Assembly (NCBI GenBank): GCA_000787465.1
Contig: JSYX01000673.1
Span: 1-18,089, forward strand
Source of the DNA: Thermomucor indicae-seudaticae
Taxonomy: Eukaryota > Mucoromycota > Mucoromycetes > Mucorales > Lichtheimiaceae
DNA: 18,089 nucleotides
Reading direction: 5' to 3'
Positions 8,918 to 18,000 of this stretch are shown in pieces; position 1 is the stretch's first letter, and each line of letters begins with the position of its first letter. The notes beneath the pieces were generated by a model, which saw only the letters and a list, made by a program, of their open reading frames with translations, did no database searches and had not been told where the DNA came from. The position numbers and the translations under genes are program-made.

Positions 8918-9184
8918 CTAGGTGTTAAACCAAACGAAAGAAGGGACCCACGAATGCTGCTTTAAACTCGACGACGTACAGAAACGCTTTTTCTTTCTGA
9001 TCTTGTGTCGTTTTGCAAAGGAGGTATTTCCGGTAGAAGAAGGCTGATAACCGATTGCTGAAGAAGATGACTTTTCCAATTGCTCAGTAAGCGACATGGG
9101 AGAGCTCATAATCTTGGTGTCTGAAGAAAACTCATTCGTAGTGTTGTCGGCTGGATATTGATTTGTCACATTGTGCGTGACCAT
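8918..9184 (-). CDS. Possible small hypothetical protein
   Basis: Minus-strand frame with an ATG near 9184, open further upstream to about 9270 after a possible ACAG acceptor, ending at TAG 8918-8920. The peptide is Ser/Thr/Asn-rich, then strongly basic (KRHKIRKKKRF), which could be nuclear-localisation-like. Other frames downstream also look coding (for example QDNEDFIKRICTEVELTL ending near 8867), so an unrecognised intron or frameshift could lie near 8930-8990. No family recognised; it may not be a gene. Confidence 0.22.
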   Translation of the reverse strand: MVTHNVTNQYPADNTTNEFSSDTKIMSSPMSLTEQLEKSSSSAIGYQPSSTGNTSFAKRHKIRKKKRFCTSSSLKQHSWVPSFVWFNT

Positions 9185-9223
9185 GTTGGATTCGCATGTA
9201 TACGTTGGAAAAATAAAGCTCAA

Positions 9224-9767
9224 TAAGTTGTTGACAGGGCGAGTACGTTGCTGACTTTCTATAGCCTGTTACGTACACACCTACAAGCACGAGAAGCCTA
9301 CGTTAAAACTTTCAAAAGGACAGGCTTTTTGCCGAACGACATTGAAAATATCTTCAGTATATGCTGGCTATGACTATCGCAGGCTAGATGAACCTAATGA
9401 CCTATCTATCCGTGCTCTTGGAGATTTTTCTTGGTTGTAAGCCCGTGAAACTAATATAAGGCTGCAAAATATGCGGACGCTTCCATATCTTTTGTCTTTA
9501 TAACCTTTTGTAAATCAGAAAGTTGTTCACTAAAGAGCAGAATGCCTTTTGGATCCAGTACACAACAGTTGAAAGAGAGGATCAGCATCACTGCCGGTAA
9601 GTCCATCGGGGTGGCGGGTTACATGTTTAACATTGGTCTGGTATTCAAAAGCAGAAATGGTGGCCTGTGCTTTATGGAGTGGCGAAAGGAATCGGCCCTA
9701 TGTGATTTGTGTGTGCAACTAGAGAGAGTGTGTGTGAGCCAAGGAGGAAAGGAAGGTATATGTAGAA
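9224..9767. other. Intergenic, Rab18 3' side
   Basis: This stretch probably includes the Rab18 3' UTR on the minus strand. I see no UGUANAUA site, RNA gene or supported coding frame. A + strand frame from 9542 overlaps the last Rab18 exon and is treated as a chance frame. Confidence 0.5.
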
Positions 9768-10724
9768 TCAGCAGGCGCATGAACCAGCTTGAGCATCACT
9801 TGACTTTTTGTGGATTTGAACACCACTTGATGGCTGCTTCTGCTGCCATAAACTCGGCGTTTCGATAATCTGATTGCCGAGGGGTTGGTCAATCCATTGC
9901 CTAACGTCCCCCCGCCATTAGGATACATACCTTGGCTACAAGCTCTTCAAATACGTCCTTAACTCCAACCCTCGTCTTTGCGCTGCATTCTATAAACAGT
10001 GTTTGCCATTTGCGCGCCAAAGCTGCGCCCTCCTCATATGTCACGACTCTGGCTGACGTCTAATCAATGTAGCTATTAGCGAAAACAAACTTTAAGCTTA
10101 AAACCGAAAGCATCCTGACGAACCTTATCGACTTTATTGCCGACAAGCACTTTGACCACATCTGGGCTTGAGCAGTAAGTGTTGACTTCATTCCACCAAT
10201 TATGTAACGCATCAAACGTTTCGCGATTGGTCACATCGTATACTAGAAGATCCAAACTCAGCGTTCATGCAACAAGTTCCATCTGTACAATGTACTGTAA
10301 TGTACCCATAATAACACCCTGTGCACCACGGTAATAAGAAGACGTCAGCGTTCGAAATCGCTCTTGGCCAGCCGTATCCTTTGATATAGAAAGTTGGTAA
10401 GTCCCATAAAGAAAAAAGTGTGGGCTCATATAAAGGACAATCACCCAGATTGTAAGTTTGTATGTCTGGTCTCCTCGTTTCATCATGCTCACTTTAAAGT
10501 CTACACCTGTTTTGTTCAGATACAAGAGCCGAGGAGGAGGAGGAGGAGGGACAGAGTTAGTAAGGATTTATGCATGCATAAAGAAATGGCTGGCGCTTAC
10601 CAATGGTTGCACAAGTTTCTTCCTGTCGCAAAAATGTATCGTCCGTAAACCGTAACAAGAGTGAGCTTTTTCCAACGCCTGAATTGCCAATCAGTAATAG
10701 TTTTAATGTAGGAATGTCGTTCAT
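9768..10724 (-). CDS. RAB18: Rab18-type small GTPase
   Basis: Prenylated Ras-superfamily switch; in animals Rab18 acts at endoplasmic reticulum and lipid droplets. Exons: 10724-10601, 10506-10445, 10378-10306, 10242-10124, 10059-9931, 9869-9768; introns 61-94 nt, GT-AG; 202 codons plus TGA (human Rab18 is 206 aa). Motifs: P-loop GNSGVGKSS 13-21; switch-I threonine T40 in [27 protein letters not shown] from W62; NKVD 122-125; SAK 152-154. The Rab18 hallmark [10 protein letters not shown] is present. The tail ends in Cys-Ala-Cys, a CXC double geranylgeranylation signal, where animal Rab18 has a CaaX-like end. The start matches family length; the frame stays open 38 codons upstream to an ATG at 10838, giving a less likely longer form. 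Other Rab subfamilies are less likely. Confidence 0.95.
10531..10550. repeat. (GAG)n microsatellite in RAB18 intron 1
   Basis: Six or seven GAG units lie within RAB18 intron 1 (10600-10507). In the transcript they read as CCU repeats about 25 nt before the acceptor AACAG, so they may serve as a polypyrimidine tract and vary in length. Confidence 0.8.
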
Positions 10725-10845
10725 GTGTAAAGAAAAGCAAGAGCAGGGAAAAAGAAAAAGTGGGTTTATGCGGAAAAATTTGCTTCCGCAAGGTTTTTCT
10801 GTTGTGTTGGTCATGTCGGCCCTTGTGGTTCGATGCATTTTATAA

Positions 10846-11453
10846 TTGATGGAAGTTTCTCAATCATTGTCTCGGGAAACAGGACATTTTTCGTGAATTG
10901 AACGCGGTCCGAGTTTCATGAGGGCAAGAAACGAAAAAGCTGCGCGGTGAGACAAAAGTATTGGTTCAAATAATGGAGACGGCTACGAAGAACTGAAGAG
11001 CGGCAGACCTTCTTGCGCGCAGTCGTACAGGCAAAAAGTGGCGACACCATTTACACTACATGTCCTTTCTTCGCTTAAACCCCTTTTGCTTGTTTACATA
11101 CAAGGATTTGTATCATGCAACGTAAGCTGTTTCACCGTGGCCACGCCTATATCCGCGAAACTCGTCGTTGTTCTTGACGTAAGGATCTACATTGGGCTTC
11201 ATGAACTGTTTGATTATGGGTTCGCATAAAGATGGTACATGGTTGATGCTTCAAGAATTCAAATGGAAGATGAAATCAGCATATTCTGGGTTCCACATGT
11301 ATCTCCTGCAACATAACATTCGACAAGCCGGCTGATATCGCCTAACGTTCGACTGGTTTCAGCCAGACCGACGGTCATTGATTCCGCCAGGGACCGGCAA
11401 ACAACAATCAGGCATCATAGGCTCTAATATATCATCTTTCAAATTGTAAAGTT
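10846..11453. other. Intergenic between BCS1 and RAB18
   Basis: It should hold the RAB18 promoter and the BCS1 3' UTR, both on the minus strand. A + strand frame at 11038-11229 has no recognisable features. No repeats or RNA genes seen. Confidence 0.5.
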
Positions 11454-13469
11454 CTATTGCTGATAAACATCCATGTCAAAGTCTTGAACGGTCTGGTCTG
11501 TGGTCGAACTATCTGCACTCTTGTTCTGATGACTCTGAATCCAAGCATCAATCTGGTCCACAGCTTCAGCCGGACTTTGCTTGTGCCCCATGAGAAAACC
11601 TTGCAAGTGGGCCATACTAAATTGGTGGTCAGGCACCTTGGCTGCAAATGCAGAAGCGAGTCGATGGCTGTCTTTTTCTGGCAAGTTTGGATAAAACTTT
11701 GTAAATAACTCGTATGCTTGACTCTTGGTTGCGTTGCCAAAATGAACACGAACATCGATTCGACCTGGACGTATAAGAGCTGGGTCCAATTTTTCAAGGT
11801 GGCTAATAATGCATTTCGTCCAGTGAATTGAACGAACCTTTAGGTGGGGACAAAAAAGCCAACTTACTTTGTCGTCATGCAGAGTATTCGTCCTTCCTGT
11901 GCCGTTACACCATCAATAGCGTTCAAAAGTCCTATATATCAAAGCAAGTATTAGCGATTATTATTAGTTAACCTAAGAATCTGATAAGTAATATGTACCA
12001 GAAAACGTGATATTGTTTGCTGCTTCGCCCCGATCTCTCTGAACAAAGGCTGCATCCACATCTTCTATCAAAAGAATGCATCTTTTTCACGCCATCATCT
12101 ATATTCGATCACCTCTTCCTTCTATTTATTATTCATAGCCCGCGTTACCTGCTTGGCGTTTCGGCAACAAGTTCACTCAGTGTATCGTCCGTCAAACTCT
12201 TGTTACTTAGATTCACAACATAAATATTTAGTCCCAGTTCTCCGGCTAAAGAGTACACAAAGCTCGTCTTGCCTAGGGCACTGCGTTAATACGTGCAAGT
12301 CCTTTCATTCTTTATATCCCTAGAACTCACCAGACCCTGGTGTACCATAAAGCAGATATCCACGTCTATAAGGTATGCCACGGTCACTGTACCATTGCTC
12401 TGAACCAAGAAACTCTTTGGCATCCAGCACCAAATGCTTCTTTACGTTGGACGGAATAACAATCGTACTCAGTGGGCGTTTTGGTCGCGATCGTGTGCGT
12501 CGCCACGCCCCGTATTGGTCTAATCATCATTATGTGGCCTTTTTTCTCTTGATTCTCTCTCATTCAGATTTACCTGCAGCATATACAACCGTTCTACTCA
12601 AATCTCGTTCGATAAACTTTTGTTGGGCTTCCAGGACCAGCTCTTGAAGCAAGGTGCGTGACCTGCCAAACGTACTGATTTGAATTCTCTCTATTGTCAC
12701 ATTGCCTGAACCAACGGCGGCAGCTGCGGGTGACGAAGTCGAGGGTCGTTCTCGTTTAAGCCATAATAACCGGTTCTTGTACATGAAGAAATGGACACCT
12801 GATGTTGATAAGTACATACAAAGGCAAACAAGAAGAAGGAGAGATAGTTTTAATTTACCTGGCGCTGGTAGAAAGTAAATGGGAGGCAAAAAGGCATCCA
12901 ATCCTTCGCCCGTCAGCCGCTGTCCAGCACGCGAAATCGAGGTGGATACCGTAAATTGGCATGCCTTTTGGCTGTAAGGATGCTCGCTTAACCAGTTCAA
13001 GATCCAACTATAGGACTCGTCTCGACTATCAAAGTCGGCAGACGTAATCGCCCGTTTCTTGATGTACTCTAAAATGTACCCGCCCAAATACCGGAATCCA
13101 GCCACAGCGCCTGCAAAAGGAAAAGCAATGAATGCTTCTTGATATGCATCTTTATTCCATGGGAACATACCGCCAATCACGGCCAATTGTAAACCACCCG
13201 TTGCCAGCCTATCCTTAAAGATATACATATATCAGGTGGAGGGAGCAAAATGTGAACTATGCATGCCCAAAAACGTACTCGCCCATGCCTAGCTTGTCAG
13301 CAATCGTGGACACGAGTCCTCCCAAGGTCCCTGACGCTGATGCACTGGTACTACTACTGCTGCCGTTGGGAATAATGGGTGGTGGAAGAGTTGAAAACAG
13401 TCGTGGATAACCACCGTGTCTCCGTAAGACCACTGATGCTGCTCCATGACCAAGGAATGTTGCCGACAT
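11454..13469 (-). CDS. BCS1: Mitochondrial AAA chaperone Bcs1
   Basis: Inner-membrane AAA ATPase that translocates and inserts the Rieske iron-sulfur protein during respiratory complex III assembly. Exons: 13469-13275, 13213-12859, 12798-12574, 12519-12331, 12272-12149, 12081-11999, 11931-11868, 11802-11454; introns 54-67 nt (measured); 527 codons plus TAG, longer than yeast Bcs1 (456 aa). The extra length is mostly a Ser-rich N-terminal region before a hydrophobic segment around residues 70-110, which probably holds the single membrane span. The Bcs1-specific region follows (LPAPGVHFF; later [20 protein letters not shown]). Walker A 317-325 (GTPGSGKTS), Walker B 365-370 (ILLIED), sensor-1 N412, second region of homology with LDPALIRPGRID 417-428. 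The first intron has a weak donor (GTTTTT) but closes in phase. ATG at 13469 is the only sensible start. Confidence 0.95.
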
Positions 13470-14480
13470 TTGTTCTTTTTTACTGTTACGCGGAAAAGAT
13501 TTCCCGACACTGTGGACTTTTGCGCTAAACTTCGTTTACAGCAGTCAAAGCAAAATAGACCTCGAGCGGCATATAATCGTTAAATACCTTTCCCTTTGCT
13601 CTCCGTTGTAAAAGTATTACTTGCAAATGCTGCTGTGATGATGAATGTGAAGACAAGTTTGAGATTGAAAGTCTTGCGCGTCATTTAACTGGAAACTACC
13701 GCAGAAGGAATGCTGAAGTTTAACAATGGAGTTGCTTTTACAGAATTTTGCTGTGTTCCTTTTTCGCTAGCCTCAACAGAGGACGAGTAGCAAGGTACTT
13801 TCTCAGAAGAAAGTTTCCCTTTGTCATGGTAGTGGCTCTCGAATGCTCATGGGGCGACTTGCGTGGAATTGCTGCATGACAACAAAGCATTTAGCAATCA
13901 GGTCTTCGCCATGTCACGATGAACTGTAAGCGAAATGCCTCACGACATGGCGCACCACTCAGGTTTCGGTATTTCTTCTGGACATATCCTTTTTCTTCGA
14001 ATAACGACGCAACCATTTAGAGCAGAAGCACTATTGAAGAACCTTGAGACGAAAGAACGTCTACGGTCCCACGTCCCTCCCGGAGCGAAGCGGAGGTAGG
14101 TCGTACAGGCCGGCAACATCCTCGAGCAAGCCATTTTATATTGTTGAGCATAACAAGCACACATCTTTTTATTGTTGATTGTCTTTCAAGTAACGGCAGA
14201 TCAAGTTCATGTACGGTCCTATGCTTCGGGGACCATAGGGCCGTCATGTGTACATATGGAATAAACGTAGGCTCGACGAGAAAAAGACATCAGCTATGGG
14301 TAATAATCGTCGCTTCAACTGTGTGGGCGGAGGGGCGGGTCGGTGGTTGTGGGTGTTTGAGGACTGGATATGGGTGTTGGGTAAGCGTGGGGGAATGGTA
14401 AGCTTTCCCCGAGCGAAGCGAGGGCGAAGAGCCTGTGTATTATTATTGAAACATATGGTTAAGGCGTATGGGCATAAAGG
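13470..14480. other. Intergenic region, GC/G-rich part, no gene recognised
   Basis: The part next to 13470 should be the BCS1 promoter. Small minus-strand frames at 13940-14247 lack motifs and splice support. Two copies of a GGAGCGAAGCGGAGG / CGAGCGAAGCGAGGG word occur at about 14088-14102 and 14409-14424. A G-rich tract lies at 14325-14395. Confidence 0.5.
14325..14395 (+). other. G-rich tract with quadruplex-forming pattern
   Basis: The + strand reads GGGCGGAGGGGCGGG, then after 11 nt GGG, followed by further GGG runs (TATGGGTGTTGGG, GTGGGGGAATGG). Four or more G-triplets within about 30 nt satisfy a relaxed G-quadruplex pattern. It lies just downstream of the 3' end of the gene at 14481. 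Confidence 0.45.
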
Positions 14481-15738
14481 TCATTGCTTGGACCGACAGA
14501 CTGCCTGCGATCGGCATTGGAACTTCGCAATGCACTGATCATTGTGCGGCAGCTCGTGTCGGCTCATGATTTCTACGTCGTGCCCGTTGTCGACGACCAC
14601 TTCCTTGATGCACCTGAAGGCCCTGATCGGAATGGTTAAAATACAGTGGCAACAGTTCTTCCTTTTTCCTCTTACTTCAGAAAGGACCAGATGTCTTCAA
14701 CGTTCGTTGAGAGACCAGCGTAGTCTATGACTACGATGCGAACGCTTTTCAGCGTGTTTCCGAGCCGGGACGTCAAATCTTCCGAATACTAGCTATTAAC
14801 AATATTATGATAACATTTTGGAATTGCAATTTACCCTGAGTGTCGCCCTTGCAGTCGACCAGGCCGTCCAAGATTGTGGACGCCTTGCTTGAGTCCCGCT
14901 CAAGCATCGGCTTGTCAGCCGGGCAAAACCCACTGACGTAGACGTCCTGGCACTTCATTTTGTACCGCAGGCAGTCAATCATGAGTTGAAGGAGTCGCTG
15001 TCGGTCGGTATCCTTCTCTTCGGTGAGGGACTCCCTCGCATAACCCAAAGTCAGCCACTTCTCTTCGTCTGTCTTGACGTGGCGTGGGCAGGTCCTGGCG
15101 ACCTCGCCACTTCGTGCCGTAAACGCTGTACAACCTGCGTAGAGTGGCACCCCGCCTATCGCAACCCCGCCAATTGCAATCCCGTCTATTGCAACAGAGT
15201 TTCAGGAATCGTTGAAAATATATAAAGCCAATGCAACTTACTGGCTTTCCGCAATTTGCAACACCGTTAGCTCCATGTTGCAATAGCTCGGTATGCTGTT
15301 TCAGAGGTTCACACGATACTTATCGTTGTACTACTTTCATGCTGGCCGAACACAACGACACTCCTTATCTCCCATATTTAATTAACAAATGGAAGACTGC
15401 CCAATTTTCCTTGTGTTCAGTCTTTCACTCACCTGAACAGCAACAGTCTAGAGCCAGCCCTTTCTGAGTACACATGTGACCCGAATACCCAATCTTCGTT
15501 TCGGAGAGGCGCAAAGCGTGACGTAATTGTTCATCTGCGCAAATCTGACCACCTGCACAGTGGACGTCTTTCCTCCCGGGAAGAAAGACGAAATTTTTTC
15601 GCCAAGAGCGTCCATAGGCATAGAACGTATTTGTGGTGATGCTGCGAACGTATGTTGTCGGAATGGCAGAACGATTCATCACAATGTCTGTCAACGTGAT
15701 CTCGCTTTTCGCAATTCACCAGCATCAAGTTGTGCCAT
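14481..15738 (-). CDS. Unrecognised multi-exon gene, repeat-associated
   Basis: No family recognised. Exons B-D are well supported: 15185-14835, 14778-14676, 14622-14481 (TGA), with introns of 56 and 53 nt and matching phases. They encode about 198 residues, including RESLTEEKDTDRQRLL, VYVSGFCPADKP, VRIVVIDYAGLSTNVEDIW, VVVDNGHDVEIM and a Cys/basic end (KFQCRSQAVCRSKQ). An upstream exon A (open from 15715 to 15433) ends in CAG-GTGAGTG. A 247-nt intron 15432-15186 would join it in phase, and that intron contains almost all of repeat copy 2. Exon B begins with a pentapeptide repeat (GIAIG-GVAIG). An ATG at 15738 precedes exon A, but reaching its frame needs a 32-nt intron or a one-base frameshift, so the 5' end may be broken. 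The family could be transposon-related; that is a guess from repeat context. Confidence 0.55.
15139..15385 (-). repeat. Dispersed repeat, copy 2 (inverted)
   Basis: This is the reverse-complement partner of 328-575, 247 bp against 248 bp, about 14.6 kb away and in opposite orientation. It keeps the mini-ORF (15320-15340), the TTGCAA-rich middle, and three tandem 15-bp units (15194-15150: TTGCAATAGACGGGA, TTGCAATTGGCGGGG, TTGCGATAGGCGGGG). Copy 1 retains two such units. Copy 2 lies almost wholly within the putative intron of the gene at 14481-15738. Confidence 0.8.
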
Positions 15739-16356
15739 TCGCACCGCTAGCGTACATATGTTGTGTGGAAGTCTGTGACGAAGTTGTGAGATGCTGAAAC
15801 TGAAAGTGAACACGTATTGTCCTCTGGCAAAGATAGAAAAGTACAAAGAAGGACGTGGCCGGAAAAGGGGAAAGGTCGACACCAAAAATTTGCGGTCTCT
15901 CAATTTAAATAGGGGCCACGTAAAAACCTCCGAATACAACAGTGAGCAAGACCTGTTTTAACTTGGAAGTCATCTCTGGCTGGGTTCTGATCCAGTTTCT
16001 TAGATGGGTATTCTCACCAGTGGGCGCATCAAGCCGGCTAAGTTGCTCTTCATTTAATCTCCAGAGCTTTGGAAAACAAAGATAAAAGTAGGAACTGATT
16101 TAAATAGGAGACAAACGCCTCCTTTTGCATGACTTGGTGTTCTTTTCTACAGTTTTCATTGTTGTTCCATTATTCCTGATACCAGATAGTTTTAGGAAAT
16201 GACTAGCAGTATCTGGTTATATAAGTTGCTTCACGGAAAATGAGGCCCGAGGATATCTGGACATGTCTGCTTCTTCGCCGATGCTCAAATAAAGAATTGG
16301 CTCGTGGAATAGTAGATGGATACAAAATTAGAAACTGAAAGTGTTGCCACCTCACT
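15739..16356. other. Intergenic region, no gene recognised
   Basis: Two similar AT-rich words, CAATTTAAATAGG (about 15900) and GATTTAAATAGG (about 16098), stand about 200 bp apart and could be TATA-like or remnants of one duplicated segment. Frames on both strands show no motifs. Confidence 0.4.
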
Positions 16357-16384
16357 CCATTGCAACCCTGGGCTATTGCAACAA
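16357..16384 (-). repeat. TTGCAATAG/TTGCAATGG fragment like the dispersed repeat
   Basis: On the minus strand GTTGCAATAGCCCAGGGTTG continues with CAATGG. This resembles the tandem 15-bp units at the ends of copies 1 and 2 (GTTGCAATAG, six variable bases, TTGC). It is too short and diverged to call a third copy with confidence. Confidence 0.3.
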
Positions 16385-16422
16385 CTTTCTGGCAATCGAG
16401 CCGTTGTATTAGGCGGAGTACC

Positions 16423-16554
16423 ACTAGGGATCTAATCCGGATAATCCGGATCATCTTTGGCTCCATCCGAATCCGATCCGATCCGATTTATGGATCTTGG
16501 ATCCGAATCCGATCCGTCTTTAGACGGACAATCCGGATGATCCAAATAATCCGT
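16423..16554. repeat. ATCCG-rich repeat patch A
   Basis: Dense, overlapping ATCCGGAT, ATCCGAATCC and GATCCGATCCG words with an internal palindrome CCGTCTTTAGACGG. On the minus strand the patch ends in TTAGATCCCTAG, which also closes patch B at 17557-17607. A minus-strand frame beginning MATRDFFAQQQSSYGYLLPS (ATG at 16614) runs into it; whether that is a real interrupted exon is unknown. Confidence 0.7.
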
Positions 16555-16619
16555 GGAAGGTAGCAGGTAGCCATAGGAGCTCTGTTGCTGGGCAAAGAAA
16601 TCACGTGTGGCCATTATCG

Positions 16620-17120
16620 CTAGGTGTTTCGCTGCATAGTGTAGCTGTAGTGCCTTATACGAGCATACGATCTGTGAGTAGAAAAGCCAATCTTACAAAA
16701 ATCTGTACCGTGTTTATTGCAACATCTATATCTCCTTAATGAGCGGCGTTCGTCATTTTAAAACCATGCTCTTCTGCCGGTCTTCATTTTAACTTTAATG
16801 TCTTGGCAATACTTGTCTCATGGAACATACGCGCCACTTCAGCGCAGATGTCGCGTTTCCACTACATTCCTCGATTATTATCAGACACCAGCTATGACAA
16901 GGGCAATATTGTATGTTACATATGCTCTCTACGTTTTGTTTGTTTGCTTGTAACGTCAGGAAAGAAAAGGTCAAAATCCGGTAAAAGCCTTGCATTTGAT
17001 AATATGGTGGCACGCTTTCGGATTGATATGTTAGAGTTTACAGACTATTGCAATCACTGGGTCGAGCCTAGAGGAGCTCGTGACTTATGGGATTCCCGGT
17101 TGCTTGTGGTGATTCGTTAA
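16620..17120 (+). other. Open but unsupported frame, no gene called
   Basis: A + strand frame stays open from after TGA near 16739 to TAA at 17118-17120. It includes a basic stretch GKKRSKSGKS and then AFDNMVARFRIDMLEFTDY. There is no in-frame ATG near the beginning. A GTATGT...CGTCAG span (about 16911-16959) looks like an intron, but splicing it breaks the frame. I do not recognise it; it may be a gene relic. Confidence 0.25.
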
Positions 17121-17159
17121 AATGAAGAAAGCAAGGCGGTATTCACGTAGGCCAAGAGA

Positions 17160-17196
17160 GCGTTGAATGTCTATTCAGGGCATACACATTCAACGC
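17160..17196. other. 11-bp perfect hairpin
   Basis: GCGTTGAATGT (17160-17170) and ACATTCAACGC (17186-17196) are exact inverted repeats separated by 15 nt. They could be a small structured element or a worn transposon footprint. No gene is attached to it. Confidence 0.5.
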
Positions 17197-17556
17197 CCGC
17201 TGTAAGCATTGTTTTTACTCCTTCTTCTATATTGCATTACTATTGGCGTTATTCTATCAAGAAGAGACAAAGTATGAGATTCAGAGAGGATAAAGTGCGT
17301 ACGAGAGCAAAGCTGGTGTGAATGAGCGCAGGTATTTATAGCTAATCTTGGAATAAGTCTTGCCAGGAGTCAGAAGCATTGGCTCCTCTATGAGAATGGA
17401 TGAACAACACAGATATAGCGAAAAGAGCCTAATACTAACAGATATTACAAATCAGCGGCTAGATGAAAACTGTAGTAAACACAAATAAAGGTACAAATCA
17501 TCAAGTCGCCACGTTCATAAGCAGCATTCTTCCTAGAGACCAACACCAACCCTGTA

Positions 17557-17607
17557 ATTCGGATAATCCGAATGATCCGTATATACGAATCTGTTTTAGA
17601 TCCCTAG
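17557..17607. repeat. ATCCG-rich repeat patch B
   Basis: ATTCGGATAATCCGAATGATCCG, a diverged linker, then TTAGATCCCTAG. It shares word type and the terminal TTAGATCCCTAG with patch A but lies in the opposite orientation. The flanks 17200-17556 show nothing recognised. Confidence 0.55.
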
Positions 17608-17703
17608 GTCCCACTGTAAGTGACACGAATCAAGAGTGCACAATGAAGTCGCCTCGAAACTCTGGCTTCATAACCCACAGCCACCTGCCATGCTTGCGGA
17701 AAG

Positions 17704-18000
17704 TACACTCCCCTTCAAAAAGTCTGAAAACACCTGGGTAACTCCGCCCATGTTTGATATTCTACACAGACATCAACTAATATGTAACACGCCCGAAGCC
17801 TCATAAACATCAAGACTTCAAAGCTCCAGTAGTGGTAGAGAAGACCTTGAAGGTGAATGTCTTGGCTTTTTTAGTTTATTTCTTTCAATATCTAGGATTT
17901 CCACCCTCGGCATCTATCACAGCTTGACACCCGGCAGGCATTGAGTCGACCAGGTTATTACAAACACTGGTTGTTTCAGGTATTCGAAGATAAGAAGAGG
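17704..18000 (-). mobile_element. 3' end of a Tc1/mariner-like transposon, truncated
   Basis: A TA dinucleotide (17704-17705) is followed by CACTCCCCTTCAAAAAGTCTG and AAAACACC, in the style of a Tc1-type terminal inverted repeat abutting a TA target site. About 180 bp inward on the minus strand is a transposase C-terminus. The opposite end and most of the transposase are missing or lie beyond the window, so the element is partial. The piece 18001-18089 shows no clear transposase homology to my eye. Confidence 0.6.
17885..17986 (-). pseudogene. Tc1-type transposase C-terminal remnant
   Basis: On the minus strand the last 33 codons before TGA (17885-17887) read from RIPETTSVCNNLVDSMPAG to QAVIDAEGGNPRY. 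This matches the typical Tc1/mariner transposase ending: IP..., N-L-(V/I)-x-SMPxRxQAVIxAxGGxxxY-stop. The family's catalytic DDE domain would lie upstream (higher coordinates) and is not seen in the remaining 90 bp. The frame upstream of RIPET stays open but is not family-like, so the gene is probably truncated or interrupted by an intron. Inactive on this evidence. Confidence 0.7.

Noticed and set aside
11038..11229. + strand frame of 63 codons, hydrophobic
   Set aside because: No homology or promoter evidence; it lies between two minus-strand genes.
16203..16614. Asp/Ser-rich minus-strand frames over the ATCCG patch
   Set aside because: The SDSDP-like peptide is simply a translation of the ATCCG repeat.
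17463..17741. + strand frame of 92 codons
   Set aside because: It runs across an ATCCG patch and into a transposon end; composition is explained by repeats.
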